64,000 nucleotides of DNA from Shewanella sp. NFH-SH190041. Its GTDB lineage: Bacteria; Pseudomonadota; Gammaproteobacteria; Enterobacterales; Shewanellaceae. Below, in pieces: positions 53,399 to 62,178 of the stretch (the stretch's first letter is position 1; each line of letters begins with the position of its first letter). Made by a program: the position numbers and the translations under genes. The notes beneath the pieces are model-generated. The model made no database searches. It worked only from the letters and a program-made list of their open reading frames with translations, and was not told the DNA's origin. Where the stretch lies: assembly GCF_024363255.1 (NCBI RefSeq), contig NZ_AP026070.1, positions 1,922,001 through 1,986,000 on the forward strand, read 5' to 3'.

Positions 53399-54799
53399 CT
53401 ATTTCACTGTCGCAATCACACTGCCCAGTGGAATTGGGTGAGCATCAGTACGATGATTGATGGCATTGACGGCCCAATCTTCCAGTACGGCTTTGTCTTT
53501 TTGGAAAATCATCATGTGGGTTGAACCACCGAATTCAAAGTGTCCGATTTCGGTGCCCCGAGTGATTTCAACCGCTTCAGCGCCTTCATTCACAATAAAG
53601 TAGCTTGGCTCAATCATACAGGTGGAAACTTCTACCATGCCGATACAAATCAGTGCCACATAACCAAATTGTGGGTGTTCAAAAATGAAAATAGCCCGAG
53701 TGGCAACCTGACCTAAATAGGGCTGTGACTCAGTTCCTTCCCAAGTACCGATATTTTCACCTTGACCTGGACGTTGGGCAAAATAGGTGCCCGCTTGTAC
53801 CCAAGAACGGACAATTTTACCGCTCATTGGTGCATTCCAGCGGTGGTAATGGGTGGCAGACAAGAAGCCTTGATAAATTTGACCACCTTCAAACAGTTTT
53901 GCCCACTGCTGTTTACCACCGAACAGATCCAGCAGGGAATAGTTGACGTCTTTTACCCAGAAATCGCTTTCCAGTGCGACATCAGTGGCATATTGCCAAG
54001 GCGTTGTTTCACAGCCAATATTGATTTGAGTTTGCTCATCACCCTGAAATGGTCTTGCGCCAGCTACAAATGGACGCAGGAAGAAATCATTCCAAGAGGC
54101 ATAACCGTATCCGGGTTTGGTTTTATCATGCACCATTTGATCCCATACCCCAGCATTCCATGCGGCTTTTGAAATCCATGAACCGGTTTTTTCTGGATCA
54201 CTGATATCCAGTTTATCCAGTGATTTACCACTTTTTAGGAAAGTATTCCAAGCATTTAAAATCCGTTTAAAGTGCTTATTAAAGGTTGCGTCATGGAACA
54301 GTGCCAGACCTGATTCAGTGGCCATGGCGACGGCTAGAAAGCCGTTCATCGGTGTGCCAACCATGGCAGAGGTATTGAAGCTTGGTGATGTGCAAATAAT
54401 TTCATTCAAAATCTCGAAAAAGCTATCGAAACTATCAATCCAAATAGCATCACCATCATGTTTAATTTGCTCTTTGGTTTGACGGTCAAGGCTTTGAATA
54501 AAATTATTGGATTCTTCAATCATGGCTGCAATGCGCATTCTATAAATGCTATGACCAATAACCCATGATTTAAAATGTTGGATTTCAGGATGCAATGGCT
54601 CTAATGCGCCAGACAGTTTTTTTTGTTCAATATGGTGACGTAGTGGAACCAAGAAGTTTGCTGTTGCCCACACCCGGTTAGGCAACCAGAATCCCATTTG
54701 TACCGGACCTGAACTCTCAATATCAAGGATATTGAGGTTCTCACCTTCAATGGCAGGTAAATTGGTATCAGAACGGGAATCACTATTATGTAAAGCCAT
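53399..54799 (-). CDS. phosphatidylserine decarboxylase-like proenzyme
   Basis: A 466-residue protein of the PSD family with an extra N-terminal domain of about 230 residues (PSDC-associated type). The catalytic half has GFLSATHYHRWNAPMSGKI, with the conserved His, and near the C-terminus FEFGGSTHMMIF. There Gly-Ser-Thr is the self-cleavage site that forms the pyruvoyl cofactor in PSDs (LGST in the classical enzyme). It therefore looks catalytically competent, probably as an amino-acid or phospholipid head-group decarboxylase distinct from housekeeping Psd. GGAGAG lies four bases before the ATG. A TTG at 54811 is not needed. Confidence 0.78.
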   Translation of the reverse strand: MALHNSDSRSDTNLPAIEGENLNILDIESSGPVQMGFWLPNRVWATANFLVPLRHHIEQKKLSGALEPLHPEIQHFKSWVIGHSIYRMRIAAMIEESNNFIQSLDRQTKEQIKHDGDAIWIDSFDSFFEILNEIICTSPSFNTSAMVGTPMNGFLAVAMATESGLALFHDATFNKHFKRILNAWNTFLKSGKSLDKLDISDPEKTGSWISKAAWNAGVWDQMVHDKTKPGYGYASWNDFFLRPFVAGARPFQGDEQTQINIGCETTPWQYATDVALESDFWVKDVNYSLLDLFGGKQQWAKLFEGGQIYQGFLSATHYHRWNAPMSGKIVRSWVQAGTYFAQRPGQGENIGTWEGTESQPYLGQVATRAIFIFEHPQFGYVALICIGMVEVSTCMIEPSYFIVNEGAEAVEITRGTEIGHFEFGGSTHMMIFQKDKAVLEDWAVNAINHRTDAHPIPLGSVIATVK

Positions 54800-54947
54800 A
54801 TCACTCTCCAATGATGAGTACAGTAAAAACGACTTAAAAATTAGAATAATGTGACTTGATAATAAAGGGGTTTTCGGTTTGATGGCGTCGAATTCATTAT
54901 TGGTTCACTGTGCTTCATTAAGTGTAAAATGGGTTTCGTTAATAATA

Positions 54948-54962
54948 GTGTCACAATGACAC
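54948..54962. promoter_or_regulatory. perfect dyad upstream of the PSD-like gene
   Basis: GTGTCA-CAA-TGACAC is a symmetrical 15-base site about 150 bases upstream of the PSD-like start. It lies in the 407-base divergent gap (54800-55206), which otherwise holds no gene. It could be an operator for a dimeric regulator. Confidence 0.35.
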
Positions 54963-55206
54963 AGGGCTAATTTAAATCAAACAGGTTGTGCTGATATTTT
55001 GACTGATGAATAATTATTTAAATCAGATGTAAGAGAGTGCTTAAATAAAACTATATATAAGTTTGTAATAAACAGTAGAGATGAAACTGCTGACTAAAAT
55101 GTAACTTGTCGATATATGTTAATTGCTTATTGACCTAGTCAATTAAGTCATGCTATGTGATATCATCCAATCATATTAATAAGGCTAATAGTAGAAAATA
55201 ATCAAT

Positions 55207-55482
55207 ATGCAATCATTATCTGTTTGGGCATTTCATGGTCAGGGCGGCCGTTTTTCCTCAGGTATATTTATGGACAAGCGTGAAGCCATTTCCTGGATAG
55301 CGCAGCATAAGCTAACTGGCGTATTAACCCAGTATCCTTTAAATCAAGGGGTATATGATTGGGCAATTGAAAATACATTGTTTGAAGTTACTAAAGCCCA
55401 TGAAAGTAGAGCAGAGTTTATTCAGCAATTCACTTGTGCAGGGCAGCAACATTACCATTTTGAAAATGGTGTTTTGGACTAA
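55207..55482 (+). CDS. small DUF7710-type protein
   Basis: A 91-residue soluble protein with the pattern VWAFHGQGGRFSSGIF, REAISWIAQHKLTGVLTQYPL and GVYDWAIENTLF, ending QHYHFENG. I recognise this as a small conserved domain (DUF7710-like) of unknown function. It is complete and probably monocistronic, diverging from the PSD-like gene. Confidence 0.65.
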   Translation: MQSLSVWAFHGQGGRFSSGIFMDKREAISWIAQHKLTGVLTQYPLNQGVYDWAIENTLFEVTKAHESRAEFIQQFTCAGQQHYHFENGVLD

Positions 55483-55637
55483 AACAAGCGAAGCGTTAAT
55501 TTATCAAAGCGCTTTAAGTTCTCATCACCGTACTGTTGTTTGGCATGCTTAATCTCGTATGGGCAATCAAGTGTGATAAAATCCCGTAACCAAGTTTGAT
55601 GCTATATCAACATTGTTTTAGATGGATTAAAAGATCG

Positions 55638-56150
55638 ATGCAAATTATCTGTGAAACAGAGCGCCTGGTTGTACGCCATTTTGAGTTGAAAGATGCGCCA
55701 TTTATTATTGAGTTGCTTAATCAGGATGCCTTTATTCGTTATATCGCAGACAAACAGGTACGTACCTTAAATGATGCGCTGCGTTATTTAACTCAGGGGC
55801 CGATGCTAAGTTATCGTGAACAGGGATTTGGCCTAAATTTGCTATTAACGCAGGGCAGTATGACACCTATCGGCATGTGTGGGTTACTAAAACGCCCTGA
55901 GTTAACGTGTCCTGACATAGGTTATGCCTTACTCAGTGACTACTGGGGACAAGGATACGGAGAAGAAGCGGCTCGAGCTGTGTTGGCCCATGGCTTTAGT
56001 TCACTGGGTTTACCCGCCATTCAAGGGGTGACATTGCCGGAAAATCAACGTTCTAATCAGCTATTGCAAAAACTGGGGTTTAATTTGGTAGAGCAGATTT
56101 CCCTGTACGGTAAAATGAACAATCTGTATCAGTTAGAGCGCAAGCCATAA
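55638..56150 (+). CDS. GNAT family N-acetyltransferase (RimJ/RimL-like)
   Basis: A 170-residue acetyltransferase of the Acetyltransf_3 type. ICETERLVVRHFELKDAPFIIELLN opens the fold, GMCGLLKRPEL and PDIGYALLSDYWGQGYGEEAARAVL form the acetyl-CoA site (Q/R-x-x-G-x-G/A region), and LPENQRSNQLLQKLGF completes it. ATG 55638 gives the family-typical start MQIICETERL; the open frame from 55596 adds 14 residues. The substrate may be a protein N-terminus or small amine. Confidence 0.82.
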   Translation: MQIICETERLVVRHFELKDAPFIIELLNQDAFIRYIADKQVRTLNDALRYLTQGPMLSYREQGFGLNLLLTQGSMTPIGMCGLLKRPELTCPDIGYALLSDYWGQGYGEEAARAVLAHGFSSLGLPAIQGVTLPENQRSNQLLQKLGFNLVEQISLYGKMNNLYQLERKP

Positions 56151-56444
56151 AATAATGTGCTGACGATACAGTCGGGGAGAAGCATCAGACTTCTCCCCCC
56201 GCAAAAAGTATATATCACCGTTATACATTGCAGCAAAAGAGCGCCATAAAACCACGGCGCTAATCCCCTGCGATTATGTCTTGGGTAAGATAACCCTGTT
56301 GAGAAAGTGCACTGTTGAGACTCACTTGTTGTTAATCTCTGGCTATAAAGTTCTTGCCGTAACTTTTCCCGAAGAACGTCGCCTGCAACAGACCCTAGCT
56401 CTAATGGCCGAGCAAGCATATAAGAGACTATGGCGAGAACAACG
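56151..56444. other. intergenic region with a strong stem-loop
   Basis: GGGGAGAAG and CTTCTCCCC form a perfect 9-bp stem with the loop CATCAGA at about 56173-56197, without a T-run. It lies between the convergent GNAT and enoyl-CoA hydratase genes and may stop transcription from either side. No gene is supported here. Confidence 0.45.
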
Positions 56445-57254
56445 TTAGTCTCCGGTGAAATCAGGATAGCGCTTTTGTAAAAACGCACTCATGCCTTCGG
56501 TTTTATCCCGGGTCGCAAACAGCAGGGCATTGGCCTTGCGCTCCAGCGCCATGGCCGCATCCAGTGGCGCTTCCATGCCAGCTAAAATCACTTCTTTAAT
56601 CTGCTCTACCGCCAATGGTGGCATACGGGCAATACGTCGCGCCATCGTTAAAGCGGTGTGTTGTACCTGATCATCGGCGCAAAGTTCACTGACCAAACCC
56701 GCGACCCAAGCATCATGGGCGCTAATTGGACGGCCTGTCAGCGCCATCTGCATGGCTTTAACTTTACCCAACGCCCGTACTAGGCGTTGGGTGCCACCAA
56801 TTCCCGGCATAATGCCGATAGCGATTTCCGGTTGGCAGAAACTGGCATGTTCCCCGGCAATAATAATGTCGCAGTGCATCATTAACTCACAGCCGCCCCC
56901 GAAGGCATAGCCACATACCGCGGCAATCACAGGCTTAGGGCATTGCTCAATGGGGGCCCAAACCCGCTCGGTATGGCGCTTATAAATTTCGATAGGATCG
57001 GCATCCACCAGACCTGTGATATCGCCGCCCGCCGCAAAGACCTCATCTCCGCCGGTCAGAATAATACAACGTACTGATTCATCATGGCTTAACTGCTGAA
57101 AGTGCGCCGATAAACACTGTTGCAGTTCCAGACTCAATGCATTGGTGGCATCGGGTCGGTTCAGCACCAGTTTCGCGACTCCAGGCTCGGGCCATTGCAG
57201 GAGCACGGTATCACTGTTAAGGGCATCGGCAGAAAAAGGCAGCTGTGTGGTCAT
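56445..57254 (-). CDS. enoyl-CoA hydratase/isomerase family protein
   Basis: A 269-residue crotonase-fold protein. The oxyanion hole is in FAAGGDITGL (about 70), and the second glycine-rich turn, AVCGYAFGGGCELMMHCDI, carries a catalytic-type Glu. PEIAIGIMPGIGGTQRLVRALG follows with the second acidic position. It would hydrate or isomerise an enoyl-CoA in side-chain or ring degradation. It diverges from the second SDR gene across a 234-base promoter region. Confidence 0.85.
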   Translation of the reverse strand: MTTQLPFSADALNSDTVLLQWPEPGVAKLVLNRPDATNALSLELQQCLSAHFQQLSHDESVRCIILTGGDEVFAAGGDITGLVDADPIEIYKRHTERVWAPIEQCPKPVIAAVCGYAFGGGCELMMHCDIIIAGEHASFCQPEIAIGIMPGIGGTQRLVRALGKVKAMQMALTGRPISAHDAWVAGLVSELCADDQVQHTALTMARRIARMPPLAVEQIKEVILAGMEAPLDAAMALERKANALLFATRDKTEGMSAFLQKRYPDFTGD

Positions 57255-57344
57255 TGTGATTGCTCATCCCATCGGCAGTTATCGGGTGCGGTAGGGTGAT
57301 ATACCGCGCTATGTCAGCCATTGTCTGTTAGCTGCAAAAACCAT

Positions 57345-57360
57345 CATCGTCCATTCAGAC
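57345..57360. promoter_or_regulatory. dyad in the divergent promoter of the side-chain gene block
   Basis: CATCGTCCATTCAGAC has a GTC-N6-GAC dyad and shares CATCGTCCA plus the final GAC with 39675-39690. It sits between the enoyl-CoA hydratase (-) and SDR (+) starts, a plausible operator position for a regulator of the steroid genes. Confidence 0.4.
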
Positions 57361-57488
57361 GAAGATGCCCCGGGGGACGGGGATGAGAATGTTAGCCAAC
57401 AAATTGATATCCGGCATATTTGTCCGGCATGGAGAGGACAGGTTGCGATTTCCTATCAATGGCAACCACAGCGACAGGGAAGCATGTC

Positions 57489-58271
57489 ATGTACTCAGAG
57501 ATAAAAGATAAGCGGGTGCTGATCACAGGTGGCACCAAGGGCATAGGTGCTGGCATTGCTACCGGTTTTCTTGCTGCTGGCGCCAAGGTGATTGTCTGTG
57601 GCCGTAAAGCGCCGGATGTGTTGCCCGAGGCAGCAGGGCAACAAGCCGTATTTATGCCCTGTGATGTGCGTGATATTGACAGTGTGCAGACACTGTTTCA
57701 CTCCATTGCTGAGCAATTTGGTCAGCTAGATGTGCTTATCAACAATGCTGGTGGTAGCCCCTTTGCTTTGGCTGATACGGCGTCACCCCGTTTTCATGAA
57801 AGCATTCTTCGCCTTAATTTGATTGCCCCGCTGAATATGGCCCAGCAGGCCAATACCATGATGCAGCAACAGCAAAATGGCGGGGTCATTTTATTTATCA
57901 GTAGCATCAGTGCAATGCGGGCATCCCCCGGCACGGCGGCCTATGGTGCGGCGAAAGCGGGCATCTTGTCTTTGGTGCAATCGCTGGCAGTGGAGTGGGC
58001 ACCGAAAGTACGGGTTGCCGCGGTCAGCCCCGGCTTGGTGAAAACTGAGCAGTCGTATCTGCATTACGGTGATGATGACGGCATTGCTGCAGTGAGCGCC
58101 ACCATCCCCGCCGGGCGCATGGCGTTGCCCCAGGATATCGCCAATGCCTGTTTATTTCTGGCGTCATCACAAGCCGCCTATGCCAGTGGCAGCAATTTGT
58201 TACTCAATGGCGGCGGCGAAATGCCGGCATTTTTGGCCGCGGCGAAGGCTCAGGAACAGGAACAGGAATAG
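57489..58271 (+). CDS. short-chain dehydrogenase/reductase, steroid-region paralogue 2
   Basis: A 260-residue SDR with TGGTKGIGAGIA (cofactor), INNAGGSPF, catalytic Ser in FISSISAMRAS and Tyr-Lys in YGAAKAG. The C-terminus carries a short CAGGAA hexamer repeat encoding alternating Gln and Glu. ATG 57489 (MYSEIKDKRVLITGG) is preferred because AGGGAAG precedes it and the frame from 57420 adds 23 non-family residues. It begins the side-chain degradation block. A role as beta-hydroxyacyl-CoA or IpdF-like dehydrogenase is possible. Confidence 0.82.
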   Translation: MYSEIKDKRVLITGGTKGIGAGIATGFLAAGAKVIVCGRKAPDVLPEAAGQQAVFMPCDVRDIDSVQTLFHSIAEQFGQLDVLINNAGGSPFALADTASPRFHESILRLNLIAPLNMAQQANTMMQQQQNGGVILFISSISAMRASPGTAAYGAAKAGILSLVQSLAVEWAPKVRVAAVSPGLVKTEQSYLHYGDDDGIAAVSATIPAGRMALPQDIANACLFLASSQAAYASGSNLLLNGGGEMPAFLAAAKAQEQEQE

Positions 58272-58412
58272 AAACAGGTGTAATCAGCGGCTAAATAGCC
58301 CAGATCAAATGGTGATTAACACAGTTTGTACTTCAACCAACATCATGGGCAAACAGCATAGTGCGCATAACACAGTGCGAACATCAGTACATTAACTCGA
58401 GGGAGAAGGACC

Positions 58413-59426
58413 TTGGCAGAATATGAATGGTTAAAGCCGATACGGGAGATGGTGGGTCGGGAATACGGCCGCATCTATGCCTGGGATGAGGTGAACCCCG
58501 CCATGGTGCGGCAGTGGTGTGAGGTAATGGGCATTGAAAATCCACTTTATACCGATGCCGATTATGCCGCGGGCAGTGAATTTGAATCCATGGTTGCGCC
58601 GCCGTCCATGTTGCAAAGCTGGTGTGAGGCCGGTTTTTTCCGCGACAGTTACGCGCCGGGCTCGACGGAAGAAAATCCCTATACCGTGCTGAAATTAATT
58701 GAAGCTCAGGGGTATCCCTCTGTGGTTGCAGTGAACTCTGAGCTGAGTTTTGCCCGCTACGTCAAAATGGGCGAAAAGCTCTATTACACCACACGTTTTG
58801 ATGCCATCAGCGAAGAGAAGGTCACCGCGCTTGGCACTGGCTTTTTTGTCACTCTGATCATGAGTTATTTCGCTCAATCTGCGCTGGGCGAAGATGAAAA
58901 AGTCGGGGAATTGCTGTTTCGGGTATTTAAGTTCAAACCGGCCAATCCGGTCAGTCAAAAAACCGCAAACGAAGCAGGCATACCCAAAATCAGTCGTCCT
59001 AAGCCGGGGATCAGTGATGATACCGCCTTTTTCTGGCAGGGGTGCGAGCAAGGCGAGCTAAGAATTCAGCACTGTCAGACCTGCGACAAACTCCAGCATC
59101 CACCTGGGCCTGTCTGTATGCATTGTCAGAGCTTTGCGCTGGATTACCAAGTCGTCAGTGGCCGCGGCAAGCTGTATAGCTTTGTGGTGATGCATTATCC
59201 CGAAGTGCCGCCTTTTGAACACCCCAATCCCATTGGGCTGATCGCCTTAGATGAAGGCGTGCGCATCCCGGCTGGGCTGGTGGATGTCGCCCCTGATGAG
59301 CTGCAGATTGGTATGCCAGTGACAGTGAAATTTACCCAGGTAGAAACGGATTTAATTCTGCCATTGTTTGCCCCGGTCACCCCGGAAGAAGCTGGTGGTG
59401 AGACACACAGCGAGCAGATGAGCTAG
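58413..59426 (+). CDS. chsH2: bifunctional MaoC-like hydratase / DUF35 protein (ChsH2-like)
   Basis: A 337-residue fusion. Residues about 1-170 form a MaoC/FAS1-type hot-dog domain. Residues about 200-320 form a DUF35 OB-fold with a zinc ribbon (CQTC, then CMHC, about 217-233). ChsH2 of actinobacterial cholesterol degradation has this fusion: the MaoC part joins ChsH1 to hydrate the C17 side-chain enoyl-CoA, and the DUF35 part activates the aldolase Ltp2. All three partners are encoded here within 4 kb. The start is TTG, with GGGAG seven bases upstream. The preceding 140 bases hold no gene. Confidence 0.78.
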   Translation: MAEYEWLKPIREMVGREYGRIYAWDEVNPAMVRQWCEVMGIENPLYTDADYAAGSEFESMVAPPSMLQSWCEAGFFRDSYAPGSTEENPYTVLKLIEAQGYPSVVAVNSELSFARYVKMGEKLYYTTRFDAISEEKVTALGTGFFVTLIMSYFAQSALGEDEKVGELLFRVFKFKPANPVSQKTANEAGIPKISRPKPGISDDTAFFWQGCEQGELRIQHCQTCDKLQHPPGPVCMHCQSFALDYQVVSGRGKLYSFVVMHYPEVPPFEHPNPIGLIALDEGVRIPAGLVDVAPDELQIGMPVTVKFTQVETDLILPLFAPVTPEEAGGETHSEQMS

Positions 59427-59434
59427 GAGGCCAG

Positions 59435-60559
59435 ATGGACTTTTCATTAACCGAAGAGCAGCGGGCCATTGCCGATATGGCGGGATCTCTGTTTCGGGAC
59501 AGTTGCAGCGATGATGTGCTGCGGGAATTGAGTGACAGCGGCCAGACCCGAATGGAAGGGTTATGGCAGGCCAGCATTGAAACCGGGCTACATTCGCTTT
59601 ATATCCCAGAGGCTGCTGGGGGTAGTGGGCTGGGGATCACCGAATTGATGCTGGTGTTGATGGCTCAGGGAAGCGCGCTGGCTCAGGTGCCCTTGTGGCG
59701 GCATCAGTTGGCTGCTGCGGCGATTTGGCAATCAGGCGTGGCGGCTGAATCTAACGCCTTACACGCTGTGGTACTGGCTGCGGCAGAAGGAGCTAATGTC
59801 CTCACGCTGGCCGATACCCTGCAATCTGGGCCGACATTAACCCGCTCGGATAAGCAACTGACATTAAATGGCACATGTCATGCCGTGGCTGAAGCGCCGG
59901 ATGCGACCTTGGCGCTGATCCCAGTCAGTGATGGCGACAAGCTTAAGCTGGTGGCATTACCTTTGGATACCCCGGGGGTGAGCTGTGTATCCGGGGTGAT
60001 GACGCACGGTGAAGCGGTTGCCGATATTCATTGTCAGCAAGTGACATTGGATAGCGATTATTTGCTAGATGACAGCACAGTGGCTTGGTTACAGCCTAGG
60101 ATCACCGCAGCCCTGAGTGCGCTGCAGCTGGGATTATCGTCCCAACAGTTGACCCGCACGGTGGAGTATATCTCCCAGCGGCGACAGTTTGACCGGCAAA
60201 TCGGTACTTTTCAAGCGGTCCAAATGACCATGGCAGATTGTCAGGTGGCGCTGGAAGCGTTGCAGTCCTGTCTGTGGCAGCTGTGTTATCGCATTGATAA
60301 TGCGCTGGCCTGTGAGCCGGAAATGCTGGCCACCGCCTGGCATGCCTGTGAAGCTGGCCACCTGATAGGCCATAAAGCCCAACATGTCCACGGCGGCTTT
60401 GGCGTCGATATCAGTTATCCCATTCACCGCTTTTTATATTGGAGCCGGGCAATTCGTCTGGCACTGGGGGGCAGTGGTGCCACCTTAACGGCACTGGGTG
60501 ACTGGCTCAATAACAACAATAGCTTGGGATGGAAGTATGACCTCGATGAAAACGCTTGA
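59435..60559 (+). CDS. acyl-CoA dehydrogenase-like subunit (steroid side chain)
   Basis: A 374-residue ACAD starting DFSLTEEQRAIADMAGSLF. It has the N-terminal helical domain, then a shortened middle domain and a C-terminal part with QRRQFDRQIGTFQAVQMTMAD (FAD-binding Arg) and HVHGGFGVDISYPIHRFLYW. Steroid ACADs are often alpha2-beta2 complexes of two different subunits (ChsE/FadE type), and this looks like one half. It starts eight bases after the chsH2-like gene, and its last 23 bases overlap the next gene. Confidence 0.8.
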   Translation: MDFSLTEEQRAIADMAGSLFRDSCSDDVLRELSDSGQTRMEGLWQASIETGLHSLYIPEAAGGSGLGITELMLVLMAQGSALAQVPLWRHQLAAAAIWQSGVAAESNALHAVVLAAAEGANVLTLADTLQSGPTLTRSDKQLTLNGTCHAVAEAPDATLALIPVSDGDKLKLVALPLDTPGVSCVSGVMTHGEAVADIHCQQVTLDSDYLLDDSTVAWLQPRITAALSALQLGLSSQQLTRTVEYISQRRQFDRQIGTFQAVQMTMADCQVALEALQSCLWQLCYRIDNALACEPEMLATAWHACEAGHLIGHKAQHVHGGFGVDISYPIHRFLYWSRAIRLALGGSGATLTALGDWLNNNNSLGWKYDLDENA

Positions 60560-60968
60560 TTTTGCTGATATCAGTCAGGGGGATAATCTGCCTGAGTTGG
60601 TGATCCCCGTGACCGTTGCCCTGATCACTGGCGGCGCGATTGCCACCCGGGATTATTTCCCCGGCCACCATGATAAAGATGCCGCCCAAGCACTGGGCTC
60701 TCCCCATGTGTTTATGAATATTCTGACCACCAATGCCTTGGTGCAGCGTTTTGTTGAACGCTGGGCGGGGCCGCAAGCCAGATTTTTGGATTTGAAAATC
60801 AAACTCGGCGTGCCCAATTATCCCGGCGATACCATGACATTGAAAGGCGCTGTGAGCGAAACCGATCCGGCCAATGGTCGGGTGACGGTAACGCTGGCGG
60901 GTAAGAACAGCATGGGCACCCATGTCAGCGGCAGTGTTTCGCTGATCCTGCCCCAGCGGGCCGCGTAA
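60537..60968 (+). CDS. chsH1: MaoC-like hydratase subunit (ChsH1-like)
   Basis: A 143-residue single hot-dog protein: ITGGAIATRDYFPGHHD, GSPHVFMNILTTNALVQRFVERW and a closing strand GTHVSGSVSLILP. ChsH1 combines with the MaoC part of ChsH2 to form the side-chain enoyl-CoA hydratase. The ARDYxPxHHD-type His-Asp (YFPGHHD) is the likely catalytic segment. ATG 60537, inside the end of the previous gene, follows GGGATGG; ATG 60546 is an alternative. It is tightly coupled to both neighbours. Confidence 0.78.
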   Translation: MTSMKTLDFADISQGDNLPELVIPVTVALITGGAIATRDYFPGHHDKDAAQALGSPHVFMNILTTNALVQRFVERWAGPQARFLDLKIKLGVPNYPGDTMTLKGAVSETDPANGRVTVTLAGKNSMGTHVSGSVSLILPQRAA

Positions 60969-60978
60969 GGAGAGCAAC

Positions 60979-62160
60979 ATGACAGAAATGGATAACAATA
61001 TCAGCGGCAAAGCGGCCATTATCGGACTGGGTGCCACCGAGTTTTCCAAAAACTCCGGCCGCACCGAACTGCGCCTGGCAATGGAAGCGACCTTGGCGGC
61101 GCTGGAAGATGCCGGTATCGATCCCGCTGAGGTAGATGGTTTTTGTAGCTACTCGGTGGACAAGGTACCTGAGTATGAAATTGCCCGGCTGCTGGGTTGC
61201 CGTGAAGTGAATTTTTTCTCGCAAATTCCCCATGGCGGCGGCGCGGCTTGTGCCCCGGTGATGCATGCGGCGATGGCGGTGGCAACTGGCGTGGCCAATA
61301 CCGTGGTGGTGTATCGGGCCATGAATGAGCGTTCTTGGTATCGCTTTGGCGCGGGCAGTTATGGCTTTGCCTCTACGCCGATTTTTGAAAACGTGAATTA
61401 CGGCTGGTATATGCCCCATGGTTTTCATACCCCAGCGGCGTGGGTGGGCATGTTTGCCCAGCGCTATATGCATGAATTTGGCGCAACATCCGCCGATTTT
61501 GGCCGCGTGGCGGTGGCTGCGCGGGATTTTGCCGCCACTAACCCCAATGCCTTTTTCTACCAGCGCCCCATTACGCTCGAAGAGCATCAGGCATCACGCT
61601 GGATTTGTGAGCCGCTGCATTTGCTGGACTGCTGTCAGGAGTCCGATGGCGCTGTGGCCATGGTGATCACCCGGGCTGATCGGGCAAAGGATCTCAGTGA
61701 TCATCCTGTGGTGATCAAAGCCGGTGCCCAGGGGATTGCATCAGGGCAACAGATCATGACCTCTTACTATCGGGATGAGATTACCGGCTTACCGGAGATG
61801 GGGGTGGTGGCTAAAACACTCTATCGCCAGTCCGGTTTGGCCCCGGAGGATTTTCAGACCGCGGTGATTTATGACCACTTTACCCCCTTTGTGTTGCCGC
61901 AACTGGAAGAGTTCGGTTTTGCCAAGCGGGGGCAGGCGGCCGAGTTTATTCGCGCCGGGGAACATGCTCGCGGCGGCCGCTTACCGATCAATACCCACGG
62001 AGGCCAGCTGGGTGAAGCCTATATCCACGGTATGAATGGCGTGGCTGAAGCGGTGCGTCAGGTGCGCGGCAGCGCAGTGAATCAGGTGGATGATGTACAC
62101 AATGTACTGGTGACAGCCGGTACCGGGGTGCCGACCAGCGGCTTAATCCTCGGGCGCTGA
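60979..62160 (+). CDS. ltp2: thiolase-like steroid aldolase (Ltp2-like)
   Basis: A 393-residue thiolase-fold protein of the lipid-transfer group: AAIIGLGATEFSKNSGRTELRLAMEATLAALEDAGI opens it. It has GGGAACAPVMHAAMAVATG and a C-terminal HGGQLGEAYIHGMNG. Ltp2 is not a thiolase but a retro-aldolase releasing propionyl-CoA from the hydrated C17 side chain, leaving a 17-ketosteroid, and it needs the DUF35 domain of ChsH2. It lies ten bases after the ChsH1-like gene. Proteobacterial bile-acid degraders use similar aldolases (Sal type). Confidence 0.8.
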   Translation: MTEMDNNISGKAAIIGLGATEFSKNSGRTELRLAMEATLAALEDAGIDPAEVDGFCSYSVDKVPEYEIARLLGCREVNFFSQIPHGGGAACAPVMHAAMAVATGVANTVVVYRAMNERSWYRFGAGSYGFASTPIFENVNYGWYMPHGFHTPAAWVGMFAQRYMHEFGATSADFGRVAVAARDFAATNPNAFFYQRPITLEEHQASRWICEPLHLLDCCQESDGAVAMVITRADRAKDLSDHPVVIKAGAQGIASGQQIMTSYYRDEITGLPEMGVVAKTLYRQSGLAPEDFQTAVIYDHFTPFVLPQLEEFGFAKRGQAAEFIRAGEHARGGRLPINTHGGQLGEAYIHGMNGVAEAVRQVRGSAVNQVDDVHNVLVTAGTGVPTSGLILGR

Positions 62161-62178
62161 TAGACAGGGAGAAATGTC

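Noticed and set aside
56129..56488. 119-codon minus-strand ORF between GNAT and enoyl-CoA hydratase genes
   Set aside because: It overlaps both genes, has no family resemblance, and spans the strong intergenic hairpin.
58236..58276. CAGGAA hexamer repeat at the end of the second SDR as a phase-variation tract
   Set aside because: The unit is six bases, so changes in copy number keep the frame and only lengthen a Gln-Glu tail.
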